A DNA stretch of 64,000 nt from Paenibacillus_AB sp036577625. Lineage in GTDB: Bacteria > Bacillota > Bacilli > Paenibacillales > NBRC-103111. Made by a program: the position numbers and the translations under genes. The notes below the pieces were generated by a model. It saw only the letters and a program-made list of their open reading frames with translations, did no database searches and was not told where the DNA came from. Shown here one piece after another: positions 1 through 7,650 of this stretch (position 1 is its first letter; every line of letters begins with the position of its first letter). Where the stretch lies: contig NZ_JARBDC010000085.1 of the NCBI RefSeq assembly GCF_036577625.1, positions 1 through 64,000 on the forward strand, given 5' to 3'.

Positions 1-713
1 TGAACCCGGACGGGACGTGGACGTATGTGCCGAACCCGGGCTATGTCGGCCCGGACAGCTTCACGGTAACGGTGAGCGACGGCCGGGGCGGTACGATCAC
101 GACGAAAGTCACGATCAATGTGACGGACCCGGGAACCGATCCTGGAACGAACCCAGGAACGGATCCGGGCACGGACCCTGGAACCGATCCAGGTACGAAT
201 CCTGACCCCGTAACGCCGAACGAACCGTCGACAGGCGGAGGAAGCGGAACGCCTTCAACAGGCGGAGGAAGCGGAACGCCATCGACAGGCGAAGGCAACG
301 GAACGCCGTCGACAGGCGGAGGAAACGGGACGCCTTCGACGGGAGGCGGAGACGGAACGCCGTCGACAGGCGGAGGAAACGGGACGCCTTCGACGGGAGG
401 CGGAGACGGAACGCCGTCGACAGGCGGAGGAAACGGGACGCCTTCGACGGGAGGCGGAGACGGAACGCCCTCGACAGGTAGCGGAAACGAAACGCCTTCG
501 ACGGATGCCGGAACCGGCACGACGCCGACAAATACGGAGACGGAAACGCCTTCCGCACAGCACGGCGTCGAAACGTCGACCAAGAAACCGGATCCGGAGA
601 AGCCGCTGAACCGATTGCCGAACACGGCCGCCAGTTTTTATAACCTGGGCGCTGTGGGGCTGGCCGCTTTGCTCGCGGGCTTGGTTTTGACGAGAAGAAA
701 AAATAAAGCTTGA
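1..713 (+). CDS. LPNTA-anchored surface protein, C-terminal part (5' end outside window)
   Basis: The frame is open from base 3 at the window edge, so only the last 236 or so residues are seen. They begin inside a cadherin-like/VCBS-type repeat (NPDGTWTYVPNPGYVGPDSF). A (DPGT)n spacer follows, then about ten copies of a nine-residue PSTGGG(S/N/D)GT unit. The end is a sorting signal: LPNTA at 615-629, a hydrophobic helix and a basic RRKNKA tail. LPNTA is the known motif of class D sortases such as Bacillus anthracis SrtC, and a class D-like sortase lies 3.8 kb downstream. The tail is nearly identical in DNA to the end of the next gene, so the two are tandem paralogues. The protein is probably wall-anchored; its ligand is unknown. 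Confidence 0.85.
   Translation, partial: NPDGTWTYVPNPGYVGPDSFTVTVSDGRGGTITTKVTINVTDPGTDPGTNPGTDPGTDPGTDPGTNPDPVTPNEPSTGGGSGTPSTGGGSGTPSTGEGNGTPSTGGGNGTPSTGGGDGTPSTGGGNGTPSTGGGDGTPSTGGGNGTPSTGGGDGTPSTGSGNETPSTDAGTGTTPTNTETETPSAQHGVETSTKKPDPEKPLNRLPNTAASFYNLGAVGLAALLAGLVLTRRKNKA
123..510 (+). repeat. In-gene repeats: 12-bp DPGT and 27-bp PSTGGGxGT units
   Basis: Bases 123-205 hold 12-bp units encoding DPGT. Bases 225-510 hold about ten 27-bp units encoding PSTGGGSGT and variants with N, D or E. They form the wall-spanning stalk. Several units are identical at the DNA level, so unit number probably varies between strains. Confidence 0.8.
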
Positions 714-726
714 TGTCAAACTGAAC

Positions 727-774
727 ATGCAAGCATGATCCCCGTTCAGGGAGATACATGCTTGCATTTTTTTA
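727..774 (+). terminator. Intrinsic terminator after first surface protein
   Basis: A perfect 11-bp stem, ATGCAAGCATG (727-737) with CATGCTTGCAT (757-767), is followed by a T-run, 14 bases after the stop codon. Confidence 0.9.
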
Positions 775-1017
775 TGGGAACTTAACGAAAAGGAGACACG
801 AAAGTCGAATAATGTAATATTCTTCATTCTATTAGATTGTTTGTACTATTTACTGATTCATTTCTAGTTATTTCGTCGTGAATAATTGGTGATAATGGAT
901 TGTTTTAATCGAATAATAAAGGGATTTCGGATATCGCGCAGAAAATTGTCAAACGGTGGGAATAGGAGGTGATTAAAACGGTGCTAAAGATCATTAAAAG
1001 AAAGAGGAGGAAAAAAC

Positions 1018-4000
1018 TTGAAGTTAAAAAGAAAAATGAGGGAAAGGATTCGTTACGTACTAACTCGCTTTGTGATAACTCTTATAATTTTTAGTATTTC
1101 TTTACCTTCTCCATCGTTTGTAAAAGCTGAAGAAACCGTGTTTCATTTTAATACTACTGACACTTTTTTAAGTGTTACATCTTATAACGGTAAGCCGGGC
1201 TTATGGTTATTGCAAATCGATGGTAATAATCCTTCAGCAGGAATCAAATTTGAGAAACAGTTAGCTTCTTCCATCACCAGTATAGACTCTATTGCAATGT
1301 CTAAAGATGGGACGGAGCTGTATGGAATAACAGCTGAAGTGAATACCTTGTTTTATAGAATTACTGGAGACGGTAATGTAACGGCAGAAACCTTATATAT
1401 GCCGGGTGAACTAACGACGTTTAAACCCCAAGGTGGTGGGGCGGTTGATCCAATCTCGGGAAATTATGCTTTATTTGTTAGAGATTTATCACAAGGATTA
1501 TCACGAATTATTCTCATTGACCCACATACCGGGACTGTAACAGATAGCAGTATTAGTCCAAATAACCGAGTTAACTTGCGTGATATCATTTTTGATGAAA
1601 AAGGAAACATTTATTATATTGATGCGACTAATGAAGAATGGGTGCGTTATGACCGTGCTACAGGGCAGGAAACGGTTTATGGACGAGTCGGAAATATTCC
1701 GGTTGCTACCCCTGGCCACGGTGCAGGATTAAGTTATTTGCCTTCTAATGAGTTGCTTATTGTGTTCACGCGAGGAGATCTCTTTGCTTCCAATCCAAAG
1801 GACAATATTGCGAGACACCTTGCGACAATACCAAATATCAATTTTCTATCGGATGCTGCATCTGCTGTTTTCCCTAATTTTTATACAGAGCTGAATGTAG
1901 AAAAATTCGCTAATGGAAGCAAAGGAACAAGTTCTTTTAAAAGAAATGACATAATCACCTACACAATAGTTGTTAGTAATGCGGGAAATATACCTGCCGA
2001 CACTGTTGAATTAAAAGATAGCGTACCAGAAGGGACAGAGTATGTTGCGAATAGTACAAAATTAAATGGAAATGTCATTAGTGATATTGATGGTCAAAGC
2101 CCGTTAGTAACAGGGCTAAAAATTAAGTCATCTGCGGAAAATGCAAATGAAGGCGTGATACTTACAGGTGAAGAAAATGCTGCAACTATCAGTTTTCAAG
2201 TAAGAGTAAGGGATGATGCTGCATTAGATTCGGAAATTTTAAATACAGCAACTGTAACTTCATCCAAAGAAGTAATTCAATCCAATGAAGTCGTAAGTCG
2301 TGTGAATTATGATACTCCAGTGCTAGAGTCGCAAAAAACTGCAGTTATTGGAAAAAAAGCGGAAGGAAACACGGATAGTAATCATCCGGAAGCAGGAGAT
2401 ACTCTACTTTATACCATTCAAACACGAAATACGATCGCAAACAGTTTGGTGAAAAGTCTCACAATCTCAGATGTGATTCCTGCAGAACTGAAATACGTGC
2501 CCGGCAGCTTGAAGGTCGACGGCGTAACCGTCACCGATGCGGAAGGGGACGACAAGGGGCATTATGCTTCGGGTCAGGTCGTCGGACAGCTCGGCGACAT
2601 TACAGACACCATCTGGCATACGGTTCAATTTGAAACGATCATCGAAGCCGGCCAAGCCGGCCAAGACATTCGAAATGTAGCCGCGGTGAATGGCGGCAAT
2701 ATCGTCACTCCGGACAAGCCGGAAGAAGTAGTGAAGGTATATCCGTCCAACCAAACGCCGATCGCACCGAACTTCGAACAATCGACGTGGAAAAATACGT
2801 CGGTGACCGGAAGCGTTTATGGCGTCGATTCGGACGGCGATCAGCTGACTTTTGAGAAAGGAAGCGATCCGCAGCACGGTACGGTGACGGTGAACCCGGA
2901 CGGCACATGGACGTATGTACCGCATCCCGATTATACCGGCCCGGACAGCTTCACGGTAACGGTAAGCGACGGGAAGGGCGGAACGACGACGTCGACGGTG
3001 ACGATTGGCGTCACGGAACCGCCGAACGAACCGCCGACGGCGCCGAATTACAGCGTAACGACGCAGCGGGACGCATCGGTAACCGGCAGCGTGTATGGAA
3101 CGGATCCGGACGGCAACCCGCTGACGTATGCGATCGAAAGCAATCCGAAACAGGGCACGGTCGTTCTGAATCCGGACGGCTCATGGACGTACGTGCCGAA
3201 TCCGGGCTACGTCGGCCCGGATATATTCACGGTGACGGTCAGCGACGGGAAGGGCGGAGTCACGACGTCGACAGTGACGGTTCAGGTGACGGACAAGCCG
3301 AACGAGCCGCCGACGGTACCGAATTATAATGTCACGACGCCGAACCACGTGCCGGTAAGCGGCAGCGTGCGCGGAACCGACCCGAACGGGGATGAGTTGA
3401 CGTATACGAAAGGAAGCGATCCGCAGCACGGAACGGTGACGGTATATCCGGACGGCACGTGGACGTATGTACCGGCCCCAGGCTATGTCGGCCCGGACAG
3501 CTTTACGGTAACGGTGAGCGACGGCCGGGGCGGTACGGCGACATCGACGGTGACGGTCGGCGTCACGGAGAAGCCGAACAAACCGCCGACCGCGCGGGAT
3601 GTGAGCGTAACGACACCGAAAGATACGTCGGTAACGGGAAGCGTGTACGGCACGGATCCGGACGGCGATCCGCTGACGTACACGAAAGGAAGCGACCCGC
3701 AGCACGGTACCGTGACGGTGAACCCGGACGGGACGTGGACGTATGTGCCGAACCCGGGCTATGTCGGCCCGGACAGCTTCACGGTAACGGTGAGCGACGG
3801 CCGGGGCGGTTCGATCACGACGAAAGTCACGATCAATGTGACGGATCCGGGAACGGACCCGGGAACGGACCCGGGAACCGACCCTGGAACCGATCCTGGA
3901 ACGGATCCTGGAACGGATCCCGATCCGGGTACGAACCCTGACCCCGTAACGCCGAATGAACCGTCGACAGGCGGAGGAAGCGGAACGCCGTCGACGGGCG

Positions 4001-4368
4001 GCGGAAGTGAAACGCCTTCTACAGGAGGCGGAAGTGGGACGCCTTCGACGGGAGGCGGGAGCGGAACGCCTTCAACAGGCGGAGGAAACGGAACACCGTC
4101 GACGGGCGGAGGAAGCGGAACGCCGTCGACAGGCGAAGGCAACGGAACGCCATCGACGGATGCCGGAACCGGCACGACGCCGACAAATACGGAGGCGGAA
4201 ACGCCTTCCGCACAGCACGGCGTCGAAACGTCGACCAAGAAACCGGATCCGGAGAAGCCGCTGAACCGATTGCCGAATACGGCCGTCCATTTTTACAACT
4301 TGGGTATTGCAGGATTGGCCGCTTTGTTCGCGGGCTTGGTTCTTCTGGGAAGAAAACGCAAAGCTTGA
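1018..4368 (+). CDS. Mosaic LPNTA surface adhesin (DUF11-like + cadherin-like repeats)
   Basis: This is a 1116-residue secreted wall protein. The start is TTG at 1018 after GAGGAGG; it places a basic, hydrophobic signal peptide at residues 1-37. Residues 40-290 look propeller-like. About 291-435 and 436-575 are DUF11-type domains (ITYTIVVSNAGN; LLYTIQTRN). Residues 578-941 are four 91-residue cadherin-like repeats (DPDGDPLTYTKG...GPDSFTVTVSDG). DPGT and PSTGGG stalks follow, then LPNTA (4270-4284), a hydrophobic helix and RKRKA. Base composition changes sharply near 2475, inside the second DUF11 domain: upstream is AT-rich with matching codon use, downstream is GC-rich like the rest of the window. 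The gene therefore looks like a recombinant between a foreign head and a resident tail. The likely role is adhesion. Confidence 0.9.
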   Translation: MKLKRKMRERIRYVLTRFVITLIIFSISLPSPSFVKAEETVFHFNTTDTFLSVTSYNGKPGLWLLQIDGNNPSAGIKFEKQLASSITSIDSIAMSKDGTELYGITAEVNTLFYRITGDGNVTAETLYMPGELTTFKPQGGGAVDPISGNYALFVRDLSQGLSRIILIDPHTGTVTDSSISPNNRVNLRDIIFDEKGNIYYIDATNEEWVRYDRATGQETVYGRVGNIPVATPGHGAGLSYLPSNELLIVFTRGDLFASNPKDNIARHLATIPNINFLSDAASAVFPNFYTELNVEKFANGSKGTSSFKRNDIITYTIVVSNAGNIPADTVELKDSVPEGTEYVANSTKLNGNVISDIDGQSPLVTGLKIKSSAENANEGVILTGEENAATISFQVRVRDDAALDSEILNTATVTSSKEVIQSNEVVSRVNYDTPVLESQKTAVIGKKAEGNTDSNHPEAGDTLLYTIQTRNTIANSLVKSLTISDVIPAELKYVPGSLKVDGVTVTDAEGDDKGHYASGQVVGQLGDITDTIWHTVQFETIIEAGQAGQDIRNVAAVNGGNIVTPDKPEEVVKVYPSNQTPIAPNFEQSTWKNTSVTGSVYGVDSDGDQLTFEKGSDPQHGTVTVNPDGTWTYVPHPDYTGPDSFTVTVSDGKGGTTTSTVTIGVTEPPNEPPTAPNYSVTTQRDASVTGSVYGTDPDGNPLTYAIESNPKQGTVVLNPDGSWTYVPNPGYVGPDIFTVTVSDGKGGVTTSTVTVQVTDKPNEPPTVPNYNVTTPNHVPVSGSVRGTDPNGDELTYTKGSDPQHGTVTVYPDGTWTYVPAPGYVGPDSFTVTVSDGRGGTATSTVTVGVTEKPNKPPTARDVSVTTPKDTSVTGSVYGTDPDGDPLTYTKGSDPQHGTVTVNPDGTWTYVPNPGYVGPDSFTVTVSDGRGGSITTKVTINVTDPGTDPGTDPGTDPGTDPGTDPGTDPDPGTNPDPVTPNEPSTGGGSGTPSTGGGSETPSTGGGSGTPSTGGGSGTPSTGGGNGTPSTGGGSGTPSTGEGNGTPSTDAGTGTTPTNTEAETPSAQHGVETSTKKPDPEKPLNRLPNTAVHFYNLGIAGLAALFAGLVLLGRKRKA
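2749..3840 (+). repeat. Four tandem 273-bp cadherin-like repeats
   Basis: Units begin at 2749, 3022, 3295 and 3568, exactly 273 bp (91 codons) apart. Each ends in GPDxFTVTVSDGxGG. The fourth unit and the following linker are almost base-for-base the same as 3-125 in the upstream paralogue. Confidence 0.9.
3841..4165 (+). repeat. In-gene stalk repeats (DPGT and PSTGGGSGT units)
   Basis: 12-bp DPGT units (3841-3945) are followed by about seven 27-bp PSTGGGSxT units, matching the stalk of the upstream paralogue but with a different copy number. Confidence 0.8.
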
Positions 4369-4378
4369 TGGCTGACGG

Positions 4379-4423
4379 AAAAGCAAGCACGTTCTCCTCG
4401 GAGCAATGTGTTTGCTTTTCCTC
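4379..4423 (+). terminator. Probable weak terminator/attenuator before sortase
   Basis: AAAAGCAAGCAC (4379-4390) can pair with GTGTTTGCTTTT (4408-4419) with one wobble. The T-run is short, so read-through into the sortase is likely. Confidence 0.45.
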
Positions 4424-4464
4424 TAAACCGCGAGGATGTCGGATGTGGAAACGGAGGGGATACC

Positions 4465-5115
4465 ATGCGAAAGATCCTTGGCGCCGTTCTGGCGATATCG
4501 GGTACGATCGTTCTGTCTTTAGCCGTTATGCAATATGTGGATCATCGAACGAGCATCAACAAGGCGATGGCGGAAGCGAACGCTTTGATTCATACGTCGC
4601 GCGAAGAGGAACTGTCCGAAGAGGAGCCACAAACTCCCCCGGCACACACGGCCGAAACCATGCCTGCCCCTGAGCCTCTTATCGATCGGGAAACGTTTAA
4701 CCCGAAACCGAACGATGTGATCGGCGTGCTGCAAATCCCGAAGCTGAAAGCCGATCTTCCCATTATCGAAGGCACCGACGAGGAAATGCTGAAAAAAGGA
4801 GTCGGCCACTACAGCGCAAGCGTATTTCCTTCGGACGGCGAGCAAATCGTACTGTCCGGACATCGCGATACCGTTTTTCGAAACTTCGACAAGCTCGCGA
4901 TAGGGGATCGATTTGTCGTCAAGCTGCCGTACGGCACGTTCGAATATGAAATCAAAAGCACGGATATCGTGGATAAAGACGATACGACGGTCATTCGTTC
5001 GATGGGGAAGGAGGCGTTGGTTGTGACGACCTGTTACCCGTTTCGTTATGTGGGGGATGCGCCCGAACGTTATATATTGTACGCGTATCCGGTTGAGGAC
5101 GATAAATCCATTTAA
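4465..5115 (+). CDS. Class D-like sortase
   Basis: This is a 216-residue membrane-anchored transpeptidase that links sorting-signal proteins to the cell wall. The start chosen is ATG 4465, eight bases after GGAGGGG; it opens directly into an N-terminal membrane helix (residues 2-25). An in-frame start upstream lacks a good RBS. The catalytic residues are visible: His in LSGHRDTVF, Cys in VVTTCYPF and Arg in APERYILYA. TTCYPF with APERY is typical of class D sortases. It follows two proteins ending in LPNTA, the motif used by class D enzymes, so those are its likely substrates. Confidence 0.9.
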   Translation: MRKILGAVLAISGTIVLSLAVMQYVDHRTSINKAMAEANALIHTSREEELSEEEPQTPPAHTAETMPAPEPLIDRETFNPKPNDVIGVLQIPKLKADLPIIEGTDEEMLKKGVGHYSASVFPSDGEQIVLSGHRDTVFRNFDKLAIGDRFVVKLPYGTFEYEIKSTDIVDKDDTTVIRSMGKEALVVTTCYPFRYVGDAPERYILYAYPVEDDKSI

Positions 5116-5123
5116 TACAGCTG

Positions 5124-5255
5124 TGGCCAACTAAGGCGCTAGTACGGGAGACTTCCTGAGTTGGGGCCGGCCACGTGAAGTAGCGGATGAAAGTCCAGCT
5201 TGTCTTGCCTAAATGCAAAAGCCCTTCCCGGATTTTATCCGGAGGGCTTTTTTTG
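5124..5255 (+). ncRNA. Candidate structured RNA ending in a strong terminator
   Basis: Between the sortase stop and the terminator, GTGGCC-AACTaAGG pairs with CCTgAGTT-GGCCAC (about 5124-5175, with a bulged GGGGCC). After this comes a purine-rich stretch and then the 5218-5255 terminator. There is no convincing ORF. It may be an attenuator, a 3'-UTR RNA or a small RNA. No known family was recognised. Confidence 0.35.
5218..5255 (+). terminator. Intrinsic terminator
   Basis: AGCCCTtCCCGGA pairs with TCCGGAGGGCT around a short loop and is followed by seven T. Confidence 0.88.
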
Positions 5256-5513
5256 CGTCTGCGGCCGGCACGCGGCCCGGCATCTGCCTCCAAGTCCGCA
5301 GCTGCTCGATCGGTACGGCCGGGACTGGTGGTTCGAAACCGGCTTCTGTTGACTCTGACGTCCACTGGATCGGAGCAATCCCTTGATAAATATCGATTTT
5401 ATGCACCCCCGTTCTACCGGGACGAGTTAAGCGGAATCCGCACCTATCGCCAGTCATGGGCATCGCTTGTATGCAAATTTCTTATGGATTGCTGTCTATC
5501 TCTGCATAAATGA
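5256..5513 (+). other. Intergenic stretch with no supported gene
   Basis: Open frames exist on both strands, but none has an RBS, a recognisable domain or a sensible boundary. No repeats or hairpins stand out before 5514. Confidence 0.5.
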
Positions 5514-5612
5514 ACAAACATAAACATTTCGTTTATGTTTGCGAGTGCGGCAGTCGTTTTGCTGCCACGCTGAAGACCATACTGGAATTCGTATGGTTTT
5601 TCTTTTTTTTTC
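5514..5612 (+). ncRNA. Candidate small RNA: three consecutive hairpins with U-tract
   Basis: Hairpin 1 is AAACATAAAC/GTTTATGTTT (perfect, 10 bp). Hairpin 2 is GCGGCAG/CTGCC-CGC. Hairpin 3 is ACCATAC (5577-5583)/GTATGGT (5591-5597) followed by TTTTCTTTTTTTT. There is no ORF inside and no gene directly upstream for this terminator to serve. That suggests an independent small RNA or a leader. Confidence 0.4.
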
Positions 5613-5809
5613 CGAATGTAAAGAAAATATAATACCGACCGGCAAACAACCGAAAATAAGGTACAAAATCCGAGCAATCGGGCATTACTTCGGGCACCGG
5701 CGGAATTTATACTGAAGTTGTCGCGACAAAAGGAGCATCATGGAGGGGGAAAGGCAAAATCGATTTGCAAATGTGGACGTTTTGCTCAAATATGCTCTAT
5801 GTTATTTAT

Positions 5810-5849
5810 TTGTAAACGTATTGACTGAATAGTAAGCGTTTTATATGAT
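5810..5849 (+). promoter_or_regulatory. Sigma-A promoter with cre-like operator
   Basis: TTGACT (5821-5826), a 17-bp spacer and TATGAT (5844-5849) form a near-consensus promoter 47 bases before the lipoprotein ATG. TTGTAAACGTATTGA (5810-5824) fits the CcpA cre consensus with one mismatch and overlaps the -35. Catabolite repression is an inference. Confidence 0.7.
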
Positions 5850-5895
5850 AGAAACGAGCAAAAATAAACAATTGTCAAAGGGGAAGGAGCAGCAC

Positions 5896-7248
5896 ATGAA
5901 AACTTCAACCTATGCGAAAACGGGGACCGTCCTTGCCGTCGCTATCGCTTTGGCGGGCTGCGGACAAAGCGGGGGGCAAACCGGCCAAGCCTCGGCGCCG
6001 GGAGAAAACAAAGTGCCGATCGAGAGCGTGGAGGCATTTACGAAAGAGCCGGTTAAATTGACGCTCTTCAATAGCGGGGCGGGCATCAATAATGCTACCG
6101 ATTTGCAAAAGATTATTCTGGAACCGGTGCAAAAGATGTATCCGAATATTTCGATCGAATTGATTACGGGCAGAAAGCTGGAGGATTTGATCGCCGCCGG
6201 GGAAACGCCCGACATTATTTCGACCAGCAACTTTTCCCTGGATACGTTCATTAGTATGGGACTGGGGACGGATTTGAACGAATTCGTCAAAACATACAAA
6301 ATCGATCTCGGCCGTCTGGAGCCGGAAACGATCAAAAATCTTCAATTGTACGGAAAAAACGGGGAGCTGTACGGATTTCCGTTCGCCATGAACTACGGCA
6401 TGATGGCCTATAACAAAGATATTTTCGATAAATACGGCGTCGCTTATCCGAAGGACGGCATGACCTGGGAGCAAGTGATCGAGCTGGCCAAAAAGACGAC
6501 CCGCGCACAGGACGCAACGCAAATTCTCGGAATCGACCCGGGCTTCCCTCAAGTGTTTTCACGCGCCTATTCGCTGCCCGTGACGGATAACGGAGCCAAG
6601 GCGGTGCTCGCGACGGACGGATACCAAAAAATGTTTTCCATGCTGCGGGGCATTTACGACATTCCGGGCATGGTCGAACCCAAAACCAACTATTTGAAGG
6701 ACAATATCGACTTCTTCCTGAAGGAACAAAGAGTCGCGATGAAGCCTTACTGGATCGCCGCTTTTACGACGCGCGTATTGCCGCTTGTCGAGCAAAACCA
6801 AAACTTCAACTGGGATCTGGTTTCCTTCCCGAGCTTTGCGGATAAACCGGGATACGGCAGAGAGGTCGATTTCCATCTGCTCATGATCACGCCTTCGAGC
6901 AAAAACAAGGATGCGGCGTACCGCGTGTTGCAAGCGATGCAAACGTCGGAAGCGCAGACGATGATCAACAAGTTCGGGCGATTGACCGTATTGAAGGATC
7001 CGGCAATCCAAAAAGATTATGCCGCCGACCTGAAAATTTTCGAGGGCAAAAATTTGGCGGGCATTTTCTCCGTCAAGCCGGCGCCGGTTCCGCGCGGCAG
7101 CATGTACGATTCCAAAATTTATTCGTACTTGAACGAAGCGAATCGGGATGTGATCCTGAACGGCAAAGACATCAACACCGCGCTTCGCGAAGCCGAGGAA
7201 AAATCGAATAAATACATCGAAGAAGAAAAGCAAAAGCAGGCGAAATAA
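5896..7248 (+). CDS. Extracellular solute-binding lipoprotein (sugar ABC type, orphan)
   Basis: This 450-residue protein of the COG1653 maltose/oligosaccharide-binding type captures a sugar or similar ligand for an ABC importer. ATG 5896 follows GGAAGGAG and gives a lipoprotein signal peptide with lipobox LAGC. Typical features are DKYGVAYPKDGMTWEQV and a C-terminal helix with INTALREAEE. No permease or ATPase gene is adjacent, so it must share a transporter encoded elsewhere. It is paralogous to the proteins at 52407 and 60772, which share YPK(D/N)GMTW and NTxLR(E/N)AEE. The ligand cannot be told from sequence. Confidence 0.85.
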   Translation: MKTSTYAKTGTVLAVAIALAGCGQSGGQTGQASAPGENKVPIESVEAFTKEPVKLTLFNSGAGINNATDLQKIILEPVQKMYPNISIELITGRKLEDLIAAGETPDIISTSNFSLDTFISMGLGTDLNEFVKTYKIDLGRLEPETIKNLQLYGKNGELYGFPFAMNYGMMAYNKDIFDKYGVAYPKDGMTWEQVIELAKKTTRAQDATQILGIDPGFPQVFSRAYSLPVTDNGAKAVLATDGYQKMFSMLRGIYDIPGMVEPKTNYLKDNIDFFLKEQRVAMKPYWIAAFTTRVLPLVEQNQNFNWDLVSFPSFADKPGYGREVDFHLLMITPSSKNKDAAYRVLQAMQTSEAQTMINKFGRLTVLKDPAIQKDYAADLKIFEGKNLAGIFSVKPAPVPRGSMYDSKIYSYLNEANRDVILNGKDINTALREAEEKSNKYIEEEKQKQAK

Positions 7249-7334
7249 GCGAAAAACCTTGCGAATCGTCAATGACGGCGAGATCGCCGAACTTCTACCG
7301 GCGAGGAGCGAGAGTATACGAAACGACAATGGAA

Positions 7335-7343
7335 TGGTATAAT
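7335..7343 (+). promoter_or_regulatory. Possible extended -10 promoter for riboswitch 1
   Basis: TGGTATAAT is an extended -10 element about 60 bases upstream of the aptamer. No clear -35 is seen. Confidence 0.4.
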
Positions 7344-7401
7344 CATGACGGCACCCTAACAAAAGATGACAAAATAGGATTGTTGTCTACAATTTCATAC
7401 A

Positions 7402-7499
7402 TCGTACGACAATGGCAAACCCACTGAAAAGTGGCGACGCAAAGCTACAGGGGCTAATGCGGGGAATACCTCGCGATGCCAGCCAGCTGCCGAATACGA
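7402..7499 (+). promoter_or_regulatory. Cyclic-di-GMP-I (GEMM-I) riboswitch 1, aptamer
   Basis: It has the class I core: GGCAAACC, a CCACT-GAAA-AGTGG hairpin with GNRA-type loop, the conserved GACGCAAAGCTACAGGG, a variable hairpin, then GATGCCAGCCAGCTGCCGA. The outer P1 is TCGTA (7402-7406) with TACGA (7495-7499). GACGGA (7498-7503) can pair with TCCGTC (7508-7513) as an antiterminator. This overlaps the P1 3' strand and competes with the terminator. Ligand-stabilised P1 should therefore favour termination, an OFF switch by inference. The downstream gene is a LuxR-type regulator. Confidence 0.93.
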
Positions 7500-7504
7500 C
7501 GGAA

Positions 7505-7552
7505 GCCTCCGTCTGCCTATCGATCTAGTCACCATTGGACGGAGGCTTTTTG
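7505..7552 (+). terminator. Riboswitch 1 expression-platform terminator
   Basis: GCCTCCGTC (7505-7513) pairs perfectly with GACGGAGGC (7538-7546), followed by TTTTT. Confidence 0.9.
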
Positions 7553-7650
7553 TGTTCTTCATTATTCGAAGTGTCGAATAGTCAGGAGGATTGATCCAAC
7601 CCATTATTTCGGGCGAACTATTATTATTTTACGAAGAAAGAAGGGGACTG

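Noticed and set aside
225..510. CRISPR-like regular repeats
   Set aside because: The 27-bp units are in-frame codons for PSTGGGSGT with no unique spacers. They form a protein stalk.
981..1091. Leader ORF starting at GTG 981 after AGGAGGTG
   Set aside because: It overlaps the adhesin start in another frame and encodes a Lys-rich string. It could be translated, but nothing beyond the RBS supports it.
5124..5255. Another c-di-GMP riboswitch or a group II intron end
   Set aside because: It lacks GGCAAAC, the GACGCAAAGC core and the GCCAGCC element. No intron domain V or reverse transcriptase is seen.
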